49,856 nt of DNA from Methylobacterium oxalidis. Its GTDB lineage: Bacteria > Pseudomonadota > Alphaproteobacteria > Rhizobiales > Beijerinckiaceae. The stretch spans positions 1-49,856 of the forward strand of contig NZ_BJZU01000007.1 of assembly GCF_007992195.1 (NCBI RefSeq), in the 5' to 3' direction. Positions 41,033 to 48,312 of the stretch are shown here, one piece after another (the first letter of the stretch is position 1; the number at the start of each line of letters is the position of its first letter). The translations under genes and the position numbers were made by a program. Under the pieces are notes generated by a model. That model searched no databases and was not told the origin of the DNA. It saw nothing but the letters and a program-made list of their open reading frames with translations.

Positions 41033-43702
41033 CTACAGTTCCAGCCCCACCTTCATCACCCCCGGATCCTCCCGGTCCGGATGCACCGAGAAGCCGAGGC
41101 GGCGGCAGACGGCGAGCATCGGCCGGTTCTCCGGCAGCACCGAGCCCTCGACGCGCTTCAGCCCCTCCGCCCGGGCCCAGTCGATCATCAGGCGCATGAG
41201 GGCGAAGCCGAGCCCGGTGCCCTTGCGGTCCGAGCGGATCAGGATCGCGTACTCGCCGCTCTCGTGGTTGGCGTCGGCGTGGAGGCGCACGGCGCCGAGC
41301 ATCGCGCCGCTCTCGACGTCCGTGGCCACGAACGCGATGGCGCGCGCGTAGTCGAGCTGCGTCAGCCGTGCCAGGAAGGCGTGGCTGAAGTCGCGCACCG
41401 GCGAGAAGAAGCGCAGGCGCAGATCCTCCTCGCTGACGCTGTGGAAGAAGGTCGCGAACAGGCCCTCGTCCTCGGGGCGGACCGGGCGCACGCGGATCGG
41501 GCGGCCCCGCAGCGTCATGGTGCGCTCCCACTCGGCCGGGTAGGGCCGGATCGCGAAGCGCGGATGGCCGGCACCGCGGGCGGTGCGGCCCGGCATCGCC
41601 ACCGCGCGGGAGACGCGCACCCGGGCATCGAGCGCCACGGCGCCGGTGTCGTCGGCCAGCAGCGGGTTGAGGTCGAGCTCGCGCACCTGCGGCAGGTCGG
41701 CGGCGAGCTGGGCGAGCTTCACGAGGACGAGGCTGAGCGCCCGCATGTCGACGGCGGGCACGTCCCGGTAGGCGGCGAGCCGCCGCGCCACGCGGGTGCG
41801 CGAGATCAGCTCGCTCGCCAGCGCCAGATCGAGGGGCGGCAGCGCCAGCGCCCGGTCGTCGATGACCTCCACCGCCGTGCCGCCGCGCCCGAACACCACC
41901 ACGGGCCCGAAGGCGGGGTCTTCGGCGAGCCCCGCGATCAGCTCGCGCCGCCGGCCCCGCCGCAGCATCGGCTGCACCGCGAAGCCCTGGACGCGCGCCT
42001 GCGGCCGCTCGCGCCGGGCGCGGGCCAGGATCTCGCGGGCGGCCGTGCGCACGTCGGCCTCGCTCGTCAGGTCGAGGCGCACGCCGCCGATGTCGGACTT
42101 GTGGACGATGTCCGGCGAGACGACCTTGAGCGCCACGGTCCCGCCCCGCGCCAGGATCGGCCAGGCGGCCTCGGCGGCCGCGTCGATGTCGGGGGCCAGC
42201 GTCAGGGGCACGGTCGGGATGTCGTAGGCCGACAGGAGCGCCGCGACGCTCACCGGATCGAGCCAGGTCGCCCCCTGCGCCAGCGCCCGGGCGACGATGG
42301 CGCGGGCCTCGTCCGCCCGCGGCGCGAAGTCCCGCGGCAGGGAATCCGGCGTGCGCATCAGGTCGTCCTGCGCCTCGCGGTAGCGGACGAGGTGCAGGAA
42401 GCCCTCGACCGCGTCGGAATCCGTGGCGAAGCGCGGGATGCCGGCCTCCGCGAGGTGGGTGGTCGCGGCCTCGCCCTCGCCGAGCGACACGGCGAAGACC
42501 GGCTTCCGGCGCCCTCCGCCGGCGCGGGCCGCCTTCACGGACTCGGCGATGCAGGCGGCCACCGCGGTGCCGTCCGAGCGGGCGGTGGGGACGTGGATCG
42601 CCAGCACCGCGTCGTTCGCCCGGTCGGCCAGGAGCGGTGCCAGCGCCGCCCGGTAGGCGGCGGCGTCCGCATCGACGCCGAGATCGACGGGGTTGCGCGC
42701 CGAGAACCCGTCGGCCGGGGTGATCTCGGCGAGGCTGCCGCCGAGATCGGCGAGCCGGTCGGCGGCCAGCGCGCCGATGCCGCGGCCGTTCGCCAGGATC
42801 GCGAGGCGCTTGCCGGGAAAGGGGCGCTGGCGCCCCAGCGTCTCGACGGCGGAGAACATCTCGTCGAGGTCGCGCACGGCGAGCAGGCCCGCCCGCCGGA
42901 AGGCCGCCTGGTAGACCGCGTCGGGCCGGGCGAGGGCGCCCGTATGGGTCTCGGGCGAGGGCCGGTCCGCGTCGCGCCGGCCGATCCGCAGCACCACGAC
43001 GGGCTTGGCGCGGGCGGCGGCGCGGGCGGCCGACATGAACTTGCGCGCGTCCGGCACCGTCTTGAGGCAGAGCAGGATCGCCCGGGTACCGAGGTCGCCC
43101 GCGAAATGGTCGAGGCAGTCCGCCACGTCGATGTCGACCGAGCGGCCGAGGGACAGAACCGCCGAGAACCCGACCGAGCGCCGCGCCGCCCACTCGACGA
43201 TGCCCGAGGCGACCGTGCCGGACTGGGAAACGAGGGCGAGGTCCCCGCGGGCCGGCATGTGGGCGAGGAGGCTGGCGTTGAGGCGTTGGCCCGGCACCGC
43301 GAGCCCGATGCTGTTCGGCCCGAGGAGGCGCAGGCCGTGGGCCCGCGCCAGCGCCCGGGTGCGCGGCCCGGGATCTTCCGGCGCCTCGCCGAGATCGGCC
43401 GTGAGGATGGCGGCCGCCCCCGCCCCGCGCAGGGCCGCGTCCTCGACGATGCCGGGCACGACCGCGGGCGGGGCCGCGACGACCACGAGGTCGGGCGCCT
43501 CGGGGAGGTCGGAGACCCGGCCGAAGCAGGGCGTCCCGTCGACCTTGGCGTGGCGCGGGTTCACGGGGAAGACCGGCCCGGCGAAGCCGGCCCGGCGCAG
43601 GTTCTCCAGGACGGCGCGGCCGAGCGAGCCCTCCCGGTCGCCCGCCCCGGCGAGCGCGACCGAGCGCGGGCGCAGCAGCGCCTCGAAGCGGTAGGTGCTC
43701 AT
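41033..43702 (-). CDS. Pat-type protein acetyltransferase fused to an NDP-forming acyl-CoA synthetase-like domain
   Basis: 889 residues from ATG 43,702. The N-terminal CoA-binding Rossmann fold begins FEALLRPRSVALAGAGDREG and runs to about 135. A succinyl-CoA ligase-like part follows (about 140-300), containing THTGALA with His253. An ATP-grasp-type part at about 470-700 includes GTVALKVVSPDIVHKSDIGG. From 729 a GNAT domain reads RVRPVRPEDEGLFATFFHSV and ends in RSDRKGTGLGFALMRLMIDW. This architecture is that of Pat/YfiQ lysine acetyltransferases, which acetylate and inhibit acetyl-CoA synthetase and other enzymes. Whether the ligase half is active cannot be told, although the His is kept. 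It is divergent from the aldolase gene. Confidence 0.88.
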   Translation of the reverse strand: MSTYRFEALLRPRSVALAGAGDREGSLGRAVLENLRRAGFAGPVFPVNPRHAKVDGTPCFGRVSDLPEAPDLVVVAAPPAVVPGIVEDAALRGAGAAAILTADLGEAPEDPGPRTRALARAHGLRLLGPNSIGLAVPGQRLNASLLAHMPARGDLALVSQSGTVASGIVEWAARRSVGFSAVLSLGRSVDIDVADCLDHFAGDLGTRAILLCLKTVPDARKFMSAARAAARAKPVVVLRIGRRDADRPSPETHTGALARPDAVYQAAFRRAGLLAVRDLDEMFSAVETLGRQRPFPGKRLAILANGRGIGALAADRLADLGGSLAEITPADGFSARNPVDLGVDADAAAYRAALAPLLADRANDAVLAIHVPTARSDGTAVAACIAESVKAARAGGGRRKPVFAVSLGEGEAATTHLAEAGIPRFATDSDAVEGFLHLVRYREAQDDLMRTPDSLPRDFAPRADEARAIVARALAQGATWLDPVSVAALLSAYDIPTVPLTLAPDIDAAAEAAWPILARGGTVALKVVSPDIVHKSDIGGVRLDLTSEADVRTAAREILARARRERPQARVQGFAVQPMLRRGRRRELIAGLAEDPAFGPVVVFGRGGTAVEVIDDRALALPPLDLALASELISRTRVARRLAAYRDVPAVDMRALSLVLVKLAQLAADLPQVRELDLNPLLADDTGAVALDARVRVSRAVAMPGRTARGAGHPRFAIRPYPAEWERTMTLRGRPIRVRPVRPEDEGLFATFFHSVSEEDLRLRFFSPVRDFSHAFLARLTQLDYARAIAFVATDVESGAMLGAVRLHADANHESGEYAILIRSDRKGTGLGFALMRLMIDWARAEGLKRVEGSVLPENRPMLAVCRRLGFSVHPDREDPGVMKVGLEL

Positions 43703-43879
43703 GGCCAGCCCCCGATACCGCGCCCGGCCGTTCCGGGCTCCGCGGCCTGGGGACGCGAATTCGGCGCGCGCGTCAACGGGGCACCGGCGAGGGCCGGCGC
43801 CGGAGGGCACGGCGCGGCCGGCAGGATGGTTCCGAGCGCCCGGATTTCCCTCGTGCGCGCGTTGCTCTACGAGGCGGTG

Positions 43880-44572
43880 ATGGAAGCCGAGACCTCCTCC
43901 GAATCCGCCCTGCGCCGCGCCGTCGTCGAGGCGTCCAACCGGATCATCGCCCTCGGGCTCAGCCAGGGCACCTCCGGGAACGTCTCGGTGCGGTTCGGGG
44001 ACGGCTTCCTGGTCACGCCTTCCGGGATCCCGGCCGAGGATCTCGCGCCCGGCCACATCGTGCCGATGGATCTCTCCGGGCGCCACGACCACCCGCTCGC
44101 GCCCTCCTCGGAGTGGCGCTTCCACCGCGACATCCTGGCGACGCGGCCGGAGATCGGCGCCGTCGTCCACGCCCACCCGCCCTACGCGACCGGGTTTGCG
44201 ATCTGCGGGCGGGAGATCCCGGCGGTTCACTACATGATCGCGATGGCGGGGGGCCCGAGCATCCGCTGCGCGCCCTACGCGCCCTACGGCACCGAGGCCC
44301 TGTCCGAGGCGGCGCTCGCCGCCCTCGACGGGCGGAGCTGCTGCCTGCTCGCCAACCACGGCATGATCGCCACGGGGCCCGATCTTGCCAGAGCCCTGTG
44401 GCTCGCCGTCGAGGTCGAGGCGCTCTGCCGGCAGTACGCGATCGCGCTGCAGGTCGGCACGCCGGTGGTGCTCGACGATGCCGAGATCGCGCGCACAGTG
44501 GAGCGGTTCAAGTCCTACGGCCCGCGAAAGGTGGCCGCGGCTTCCGATCGGAGCGTCGACGTAGAGGGCTGA
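43880..44572 (+). CDS. Class II aldolase/adducin family protein
   Basis: 230 residues from ATG 43,880, preceded by GAGGCGG; a GC-rich extension up to ATG 43,826 is possible. The sequence matches L-fuculose-phosphate aldolase-like enzymes: LGLSQGTSGNVSVRFGDGFL, VTPSGIP, then HAHPPYATGFA with the metal-binding His-x-His and NHGMIATG with the third His. HREIPAVHYM-like text is present as REIPAVHYMIAM. Such enzymes use Zn2+ to cleave sugar phosphates or related compounds; some act in methylthioribulose or ribulose degradation. The substrate is not certain. It diverges from the Pat-type gene. Confidence 0.85.
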   Translation: MEAETSSESALRRAVVEASNRIIALGLSQGTSGNVSVRFGDGFLVTPSGIPAEDLAPGHIVPMDLSGRHDHPLAPSSEWRFHRDILATRPEIGAVVHAHPPYATGFAICGREIPAVHYMIAMAGGPSIRCAPYAPYGTEALSEAALAALDGRSCCLLANHGMIATGPDLARALWLAVEVEALCRQYAIALQVGTPVVLDDAEIARTVERFKSYGPRKVAAASDRSVDVEG

Positions 44573-45216
44573 CGCCGCGCGAGATCGACATTAGTAGTTT
44601 TGTATCAGGTGCTTATCAAAAGTTAAATGTGTTGATGTAGAGCCACACATGCTAGGTTTTAGGCAAGCCGCAGAATAGTGCAGGCAACGGAGACCTGGCT
44701 TCTCCACAGCTCATCGAAACATCGCGAGAATGTGATCTGACCTTTGCTTCTCCGGAGCGTCTTCTGACGCGATGAAGAACGTTGCTCGGGTCTGCCGCAG
44801 CGCATCGGCGAACGCAACGCTCGGTTCCGAGCACGTCCGCCCGTCATCCCCGGCGTCGAGGGGACACCTCAACTCAGAGTTGCTAAAGTTGAGCGATAGC
44901 TGCCCCGCAACAGCCTCACGTCGAACTCCCCGGCGTGCGGCCTCCGAGCATGCAACGTCCGCTTTCGATCGCGTCGGGGAAAGGAAGGGGATTGCCCCTC
45001 CATTTCACCACCGGGCATGTACTTCCGTCTCTGCCGATCTGGTCGCCTATTTGACAGTTGAATTTTTCCGTAATTCTCGTCATTGATCTTGCGCAGGCCG
45101 AAAAAATTTCGGACATCGAAGTCGCTTCCAGATCACCACCTTATCCGGGTCAGCCTGGACAGGCGTAAGCCTGAGGCCGGCCGGCCGGGATCCTTCTTCC
45201 ACCACAGGGGACGCTA
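44573..45216. other. Intergenic region with leader of mucR
   Basis: 644 bases without a gene I can support. A 104-codon frame at 44,772-45,086 has no recognisable protein features. The right end looks regulatory: TTGACA at 45,051-45,056, an AT-rich stretch around 45,055-45,075 and AAAAAATTT at 45,101-45,109. MucR proteins repress their own genes at AT-rich sites, so autoregulation here is plausible. Confidence 0.45.
45051..45079 (+). promoter_or_regulatory. Candidate promoter of mucR
   Basis: A perfect TTGACA at 45,051-45,056 is followed after 17 bases by the weak -10 TTCTCG. Position is about 160 bases before the mucR start, in an AT-rich island, which fits the long leaders of such genes. 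The -10 is poor. Confidence 0.35.
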
Positions 45217-45729
45217 ATGACGGCGGAGAACAGCGGTTTGCCGGACTATATCGAGCTCGCCGCGGACATCGTTTCGGCTTTCGTGAGCAACAATTCCGTG
45301 CCCGTCGCGGATCTGCCGGCCCTCATCGCGTCCGTCCACTCGACGCTGGGCCGCCTCTCGAACGGCCCGGCCGAGGAGAAGGTGGAGCCGCCTCAGCCCG
45401 CCGTGTCGGTGAAGCGCTCGATCACGCCCGACTTCATCGTCTGCCTGGAGGACGGCAAGAAGTTCAAGTCGCTCAAGCGCCACCTGCGCACGCGCTACGA
45501 CATGACGCCGGACGAGTACCGGCAGAAGTGGAATCTCCCCGTGGACTACCCGATGGTGGCGCCGAACTACGCGGCGGCCCGCTCGGAACTCGCCAAGAGC
45601 ATGGGCCTCGGCCAGCAGCGCCGGAAGTCCCGCTCGAAGGCGGCCGACGCCCGGACCGGGGACGGCAAGGCCCCCGCCGCCCCGCGCGCCCGCCGCGCCA
45701 AGGCCGCTCCAGCCGAGGCGGGGTCGTAG
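45217..45729 (+). CDS. mucR: MucR/Ros family transcriptional regulator
   Basis: 170 residues from ATG 45,217, with GGGGACG just upstream. The family core is [19 protein letters not shown], then [20 protein letters not shown] and [18 protein letters not shown] with [17 protein letters not shown]. MucR proteins bind AT-rich DNA, are global repressors in rhizobia (exopolysaccharide, motility, cell cycle) and organise the nucleoid. The zinc finger is incomplete: Cys76, Asp79 and His89 are there, but the fourth position four residues after His89 is Arg93 instead of His. The C-terminus is Arg/Lys/Ala-rich and basic. The AT-rich polysaccharide genes in this window are the kind of target MucR silences; this is inference. 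Confidence 0.9.
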   Translation: MTAENSGLPDYIELAADIVSAFVSNNSVPVADLPALIASVHSTLGRLSNGPAEEKVEPPQPAVSVKRSITPDFIVCLEDGKKFKSLKRHLRTRYDMTPDEYRQKWNLPVDYPMVAPNYAAARSELAKSMGLGQQRRKSRSKAADARTGDGKAPAAPRARRAKAAPAEAGS

Positions 45730-45762
45730 GGCTCCCGCCCTCGCGGCGGCCGGGGCATCCCG

Positions 45763-45793
45763 GGCCCGGGATATCCGCAGGCCCGGGATATCC
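45763..45793. repeat. Two tandem 17-base units after mucR
   Basis: GGCCCGGGATATCC occurs twice, at 45,763-45,776 and 45,780-45,793, with the spacers GCA and ACA. The second unit starts 17 bases after the first, giving a 16-of-17 direct repeat. CCCGGG and GATATC are themselves palindromes. Confidence 0.6.
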
Positions 45794-45908
45794 ACAAGCC
45801 GATGATCCCGCGGTCGCGCGGGCGCCGGCCCGTTAGAGATCGGGCAAGCTGCCGGCGGCAAGGCTCGTCCCCGCGGCCGCCCAGGGTCGTGGCCGCGGAG
45901 ACGGGATC

Positions 45909-46685
45909 ATGGCCGGCCGGGGAAGGCTCGCGGCACCTCTGTTCTGGACCTGCGTCGTCGGCGGCACGGCGGCCCTCTGGCTCGGGCGCCCGGCGCTCGT
46001 CGCGACCGGCATCGCCGTCGTGCTCATCCTGCTCAGGGCGCTCGACCGCCCGGCCCGGTTCCGCCGGCTGGTGCGCCGGGTGGCGCGCCGCCACGCCCGC
46101 ACGCTTGCCCTGCGCCAGCGCCAGGAGAGCTTCATCGACGCCTACGGCAACCTCGTCCGCGACGGCTGGCTGCGCGAGCGGGAGTACTTCGTCGAGCGCA
46201 CGGTCCTGCCCGAGATCGAGGCTCGCGGCTTCTCCGACTACGCCGAGGACCGGTTCGAGGCGATGGTCGAGATCGTCGAGTCGGTCGCGGCCGCCGTGGA
46301 CCTGCCCGACGAGACCGAGGCGCCCGACGACGGCACCGGCTACGAGCAGTTCTGCGCCGCGCGCCTCGCCGCGGCGGGCTGGCGGGCGCACGCGACGGGC
46401 GGGAGCGGCGACCAGGGCGCCGACATCGTGGCCGAGCGCGACCGGGTGCGCCTCGTCGTCCAGTGCAAGCGCTACGGCAAGCCCGTCGGCAACGCCGCCG
46501 TGCAGGAGGCGGCGGCGGCCGCCCGCTACTGGTCGGGCGACATGGCGGCCGTGGTCACGAACGCGGGCTTCACGCCGGCCGCCCGCAAGCTCGCCGCCGC
46601 GACCGGAGTGCTCCTCCTCCACCACGATGACCTCGCGGACCTGCACCCGGTCCGACAGGTCCGCGGCGGGGCCCGCGCCGGCTGA
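45909..46685 (+). CDS. Membrane-anchored Mrr-like restriction endonuclease
   Basis: 258 residues from ATG 45,909. Two N-terminal hydrophobic segments (FWTCVVGGTAALWLG, ALVATGIAVVLILLRAL) anchor it; a basic, helical stretch follows (RRVARRHARTLALRQRQESF). The C-terminal domain from about 140 is Mrr-cat: YEQFCAARLAAAGWRAHATG, then GDQGADIVAERDRVRLVVQC with QCKRYGKPVGNAAVQE. This is the PD-(D/E)xK core: Asp in GADIV, Gln-Cys-Lys. Mrr proteins cut modified DNA, but membrane-anchored Mrr-cat proteins without restriction activity are widespread, so a defence role is a possibility only. It is not adjacent to other defence genes. Confidence 0.8.
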   Translation: MAGRGRLAAPLFWTCVVGGTAALWLGRPALVATGIAVVLILLRALDRPARFRRLVRRVARRHARTLALRQRQESFIDAYGNLVRDGWLREREYFVERTVLPEIEARGFSDYAEDRFEAMVEIVESVAAAVDLPDETEAPDDGTGYEQFCAARLAAAGWRAHATGGSGDQGADIVAERDRVRLVVQCKRYGKPVGNAAVQEAAAAARYWSGDMAAVVTNAGFTPAARKLAAATGVLLLHHDDLADLHPVRQVRGGARAG

Positions 46686-48206
46686 TCAGCCCTCCCCGCC
46701 GAGGGGCAGCCAACGCCGTCCGTCGCGGGCGAGGAGGTCGTCCGCCTCCGTCGGCCCGTCCGTGCCGGCGGCGTAGAAGGCGACGTCGGCCCCCTTCCAC
46801 GCCTTGAGGAGCGGGTCGACCGCGGCCCAGCCGGCCTCGATGTTGTCGGCCCGCTGGAACAGGGTCGCGTCGCCGACCATGCAGTCGTAGAGCAGGGTCT
46901 CGTAGCCGACATTCGGCTTCTCGGGGAAGAAGTCGGCGTAGCGGAAGCGGGTGGCGACGCTGCCGAGCGCCATCTTGGGCCCCGGCCGCTTCACGTTGAG
47001 CACGGTGCTCGATCCCTGCTCGGGGTCGATGGTCAGGCGCATCACGTTCGGCGCGAGCTCCGTCACGCCGGTCTCCCGGAAGAGGCGGAAGGGCGGCGGC
47101 TTGAAGTGGATCGCGATCTCGGTGAGGCGGTCCGTCATGCGCTTGCCGGTGCGCAGGTAGAAGGGCACGCCGGCCCAGCGCCAGTTCTCGATCTGCAGCT
47201 TGAGGGCGACGTAGGTCTCGGTGCGCGAATCCGCGGCGACGTGCGGCTCGTCCCGGTAGCCGACGACCGCCTGGCCGCCCTCGGTCCCGGCCGTGTACTG
47301 GCCGCGCACCGCGTCGCCCGGCTCGATCGGGCGCACGGCCTCGGCGAGCTTCGCCTTCTCGGTGCGCACCGCCTCGGCCTCGAAGGAGTTCGGCGGCTCC
47401 ATCGCCACCATGCAGAGGAGCTGGAACAGGTGGTTCGGCACCATGTCGCGCAGCGCCCCGGTCGGCTCGTAGAAGGCCCCGCGCTCCTCGACGCCGATCG
47501 TCTCGGCCGCCGTGATCTGGACGTGGTCGACGTATTCCCGCCGCCAGACCGGCTCCAGCATGCCGTTGGCGAAGCGCAGCGCCATCAGGCTCTGCACCGT
47601 CTCCTTGCCGAGGAAGTGGTCGATGCGGAAGAACTGGCTCTCGTCGGCCTGCCTGAGGATGCGGGCGTTCAGCGCCTGCGCCGAGGCGAGGTCGGAGCCG
47701 AACGGCTTCTCGATGACGACCCGGCGGAAGGCGCCCTCCGACTGGGCGAGGAGGCCGGCCTGCCCGAGCTGCTCGACGATCGACCCGAAGAAGCGGGCCG
47801 CCACCGCGAGGTAGAAGACGACGCTGCCCCCGATCCGGTCCTTCAGCGCCGCGTAGGAAGCCGGATCCTCGAAGTCGCCCTTCAGGAAGTGGATGCGCTC
47901 GCGCACGAAGCCCCAGGCCGCCGGATCGATGCGGTCGGCGTGGAACTCCGAGGTCTTGTCCTTCGTGAAGGATTCCATCGTCTGCGTGAGGTCCGCGCGC
48001 AGGCCCTCGTCGGTGTTGTCGTTGTGGTCGACGCCGAGGATCCTGAACCCCTCGGCGAGGAGGCCCGCGCCGGACAGGTTGTAGAGGGCGGGCATCAGCA
48101 GGCGCTTCGTCAGGTCGCCGGCCGCGCCGAAGATCACGAGTGTGCAGGGCGGCGCGGCCTGCGTGCCGCAGGCGGCGCGCCCGCTCGGGGTGACGGTGGG
48201 TTCCAT
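46686..48206 (-). CDS. zwf: Glucose-6-phosphate 1-dehydrogenase (second copy)
   Basis: 506 residues from ATG 48,206, with GGAG about 10 bases upstream. Key parts are LVIFGAAGDLTKRLLMPALY at the N-terminus, the signature FRIDHFLGKETVQSLMALRF, VDHVQITAAETIGVEERGAF, YEPTGALRDMVPNHLFQLL and YLRTGKRMTDRL. It is clearly divergent from the zwf at 33,002-34,480 (for instance HFLGKETVQS versus HYLGKETVQN, and an extended N-terminus), so it is not a recent duplicate. An exact EcfG promoter lies 58 bases before the start, so this copy is probably the stress-induced one, making NADPH in general stress. The other copy has no such site. It overlaps no neighbour. Confidence 0.93.
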   Translation of the reverse strand: MEPTVTPSGRAACGTQAAPPCTLVIFGAAGDLTKRLLMPALYNLSGAGLLAEGFRILGVDHNDNTDEGLRADLTQTMESFTKDKTSEFHADRIDPAAWGFVRERIHFLKGDFEDPASYAALKDRIGGSVVFYLAVAARFFGSIVEQLGQAGLLAQSEGAFRRVVIEKPFGSDLASAQALNARILRQADESQFFRIDHFLGKETVQSLMALRFANGMLEPVWRREYVDHVQITAAETIGVEERGAFYEPTGALRDMVPNHLFQLLCMVAMEPPNSFEAEAVRTEKAKLAEAVRPIEPGDAVRGQYTAGTEGGQAVVGYRDEPHVAADSRTETYVALKLQIENWRWAGVPFYLRTGKRMTDRLTEIAIHFKPPPFRLFRETGVTELAPNVMRLTIDPEQGSSTVLNVKRPGPKMALGSVATRFRYADFFPEKPNVGYETLLYDCMVGDATLFQRADNIEAGWAAVDPLLKAWKGADVAFYAAGTDGPTEADDLLARDGRRWLPLGGEG

Positions 48207-48263
48207 CGGCAGGCTCCGGGTGCGCGCCCCGCCGGAAGCTCGGCCGGCGGGTTTCGCACGTCA

Positions 48264-48288
48264 AACGAGCGATGACGGCGCCCGTTCC
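48264..48288 (-). promoter_or_regulatory. EcfG-type promoter of the second zwf gene
   Basis: On the complement, GGAAC (48,288-48,284) and CGTT (48,267-48,264) are separated by exactly 16 bases, the EcfG consensus spacing. It lies 58 bases before the ATG of the second G6PDH gene, in the right orientation. Confidence 0.6.
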
Positions 48289-48312
48289 GGGCTCGCGGAG
48301 CCGTGTACGGCG

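Noticed and set aside
41006..43825. Long plus-strand open frame upstream of the aldolase
   Set aside because: Most of it is antisense to the Pat-type gene; only the end (from 43,826/43,880) is the real aldolase.
44772..45086. 104-codon open frame before mucR
   Set aside because: No signal, motif or ribosome binding site; composition resembles a leader region and not a gene.
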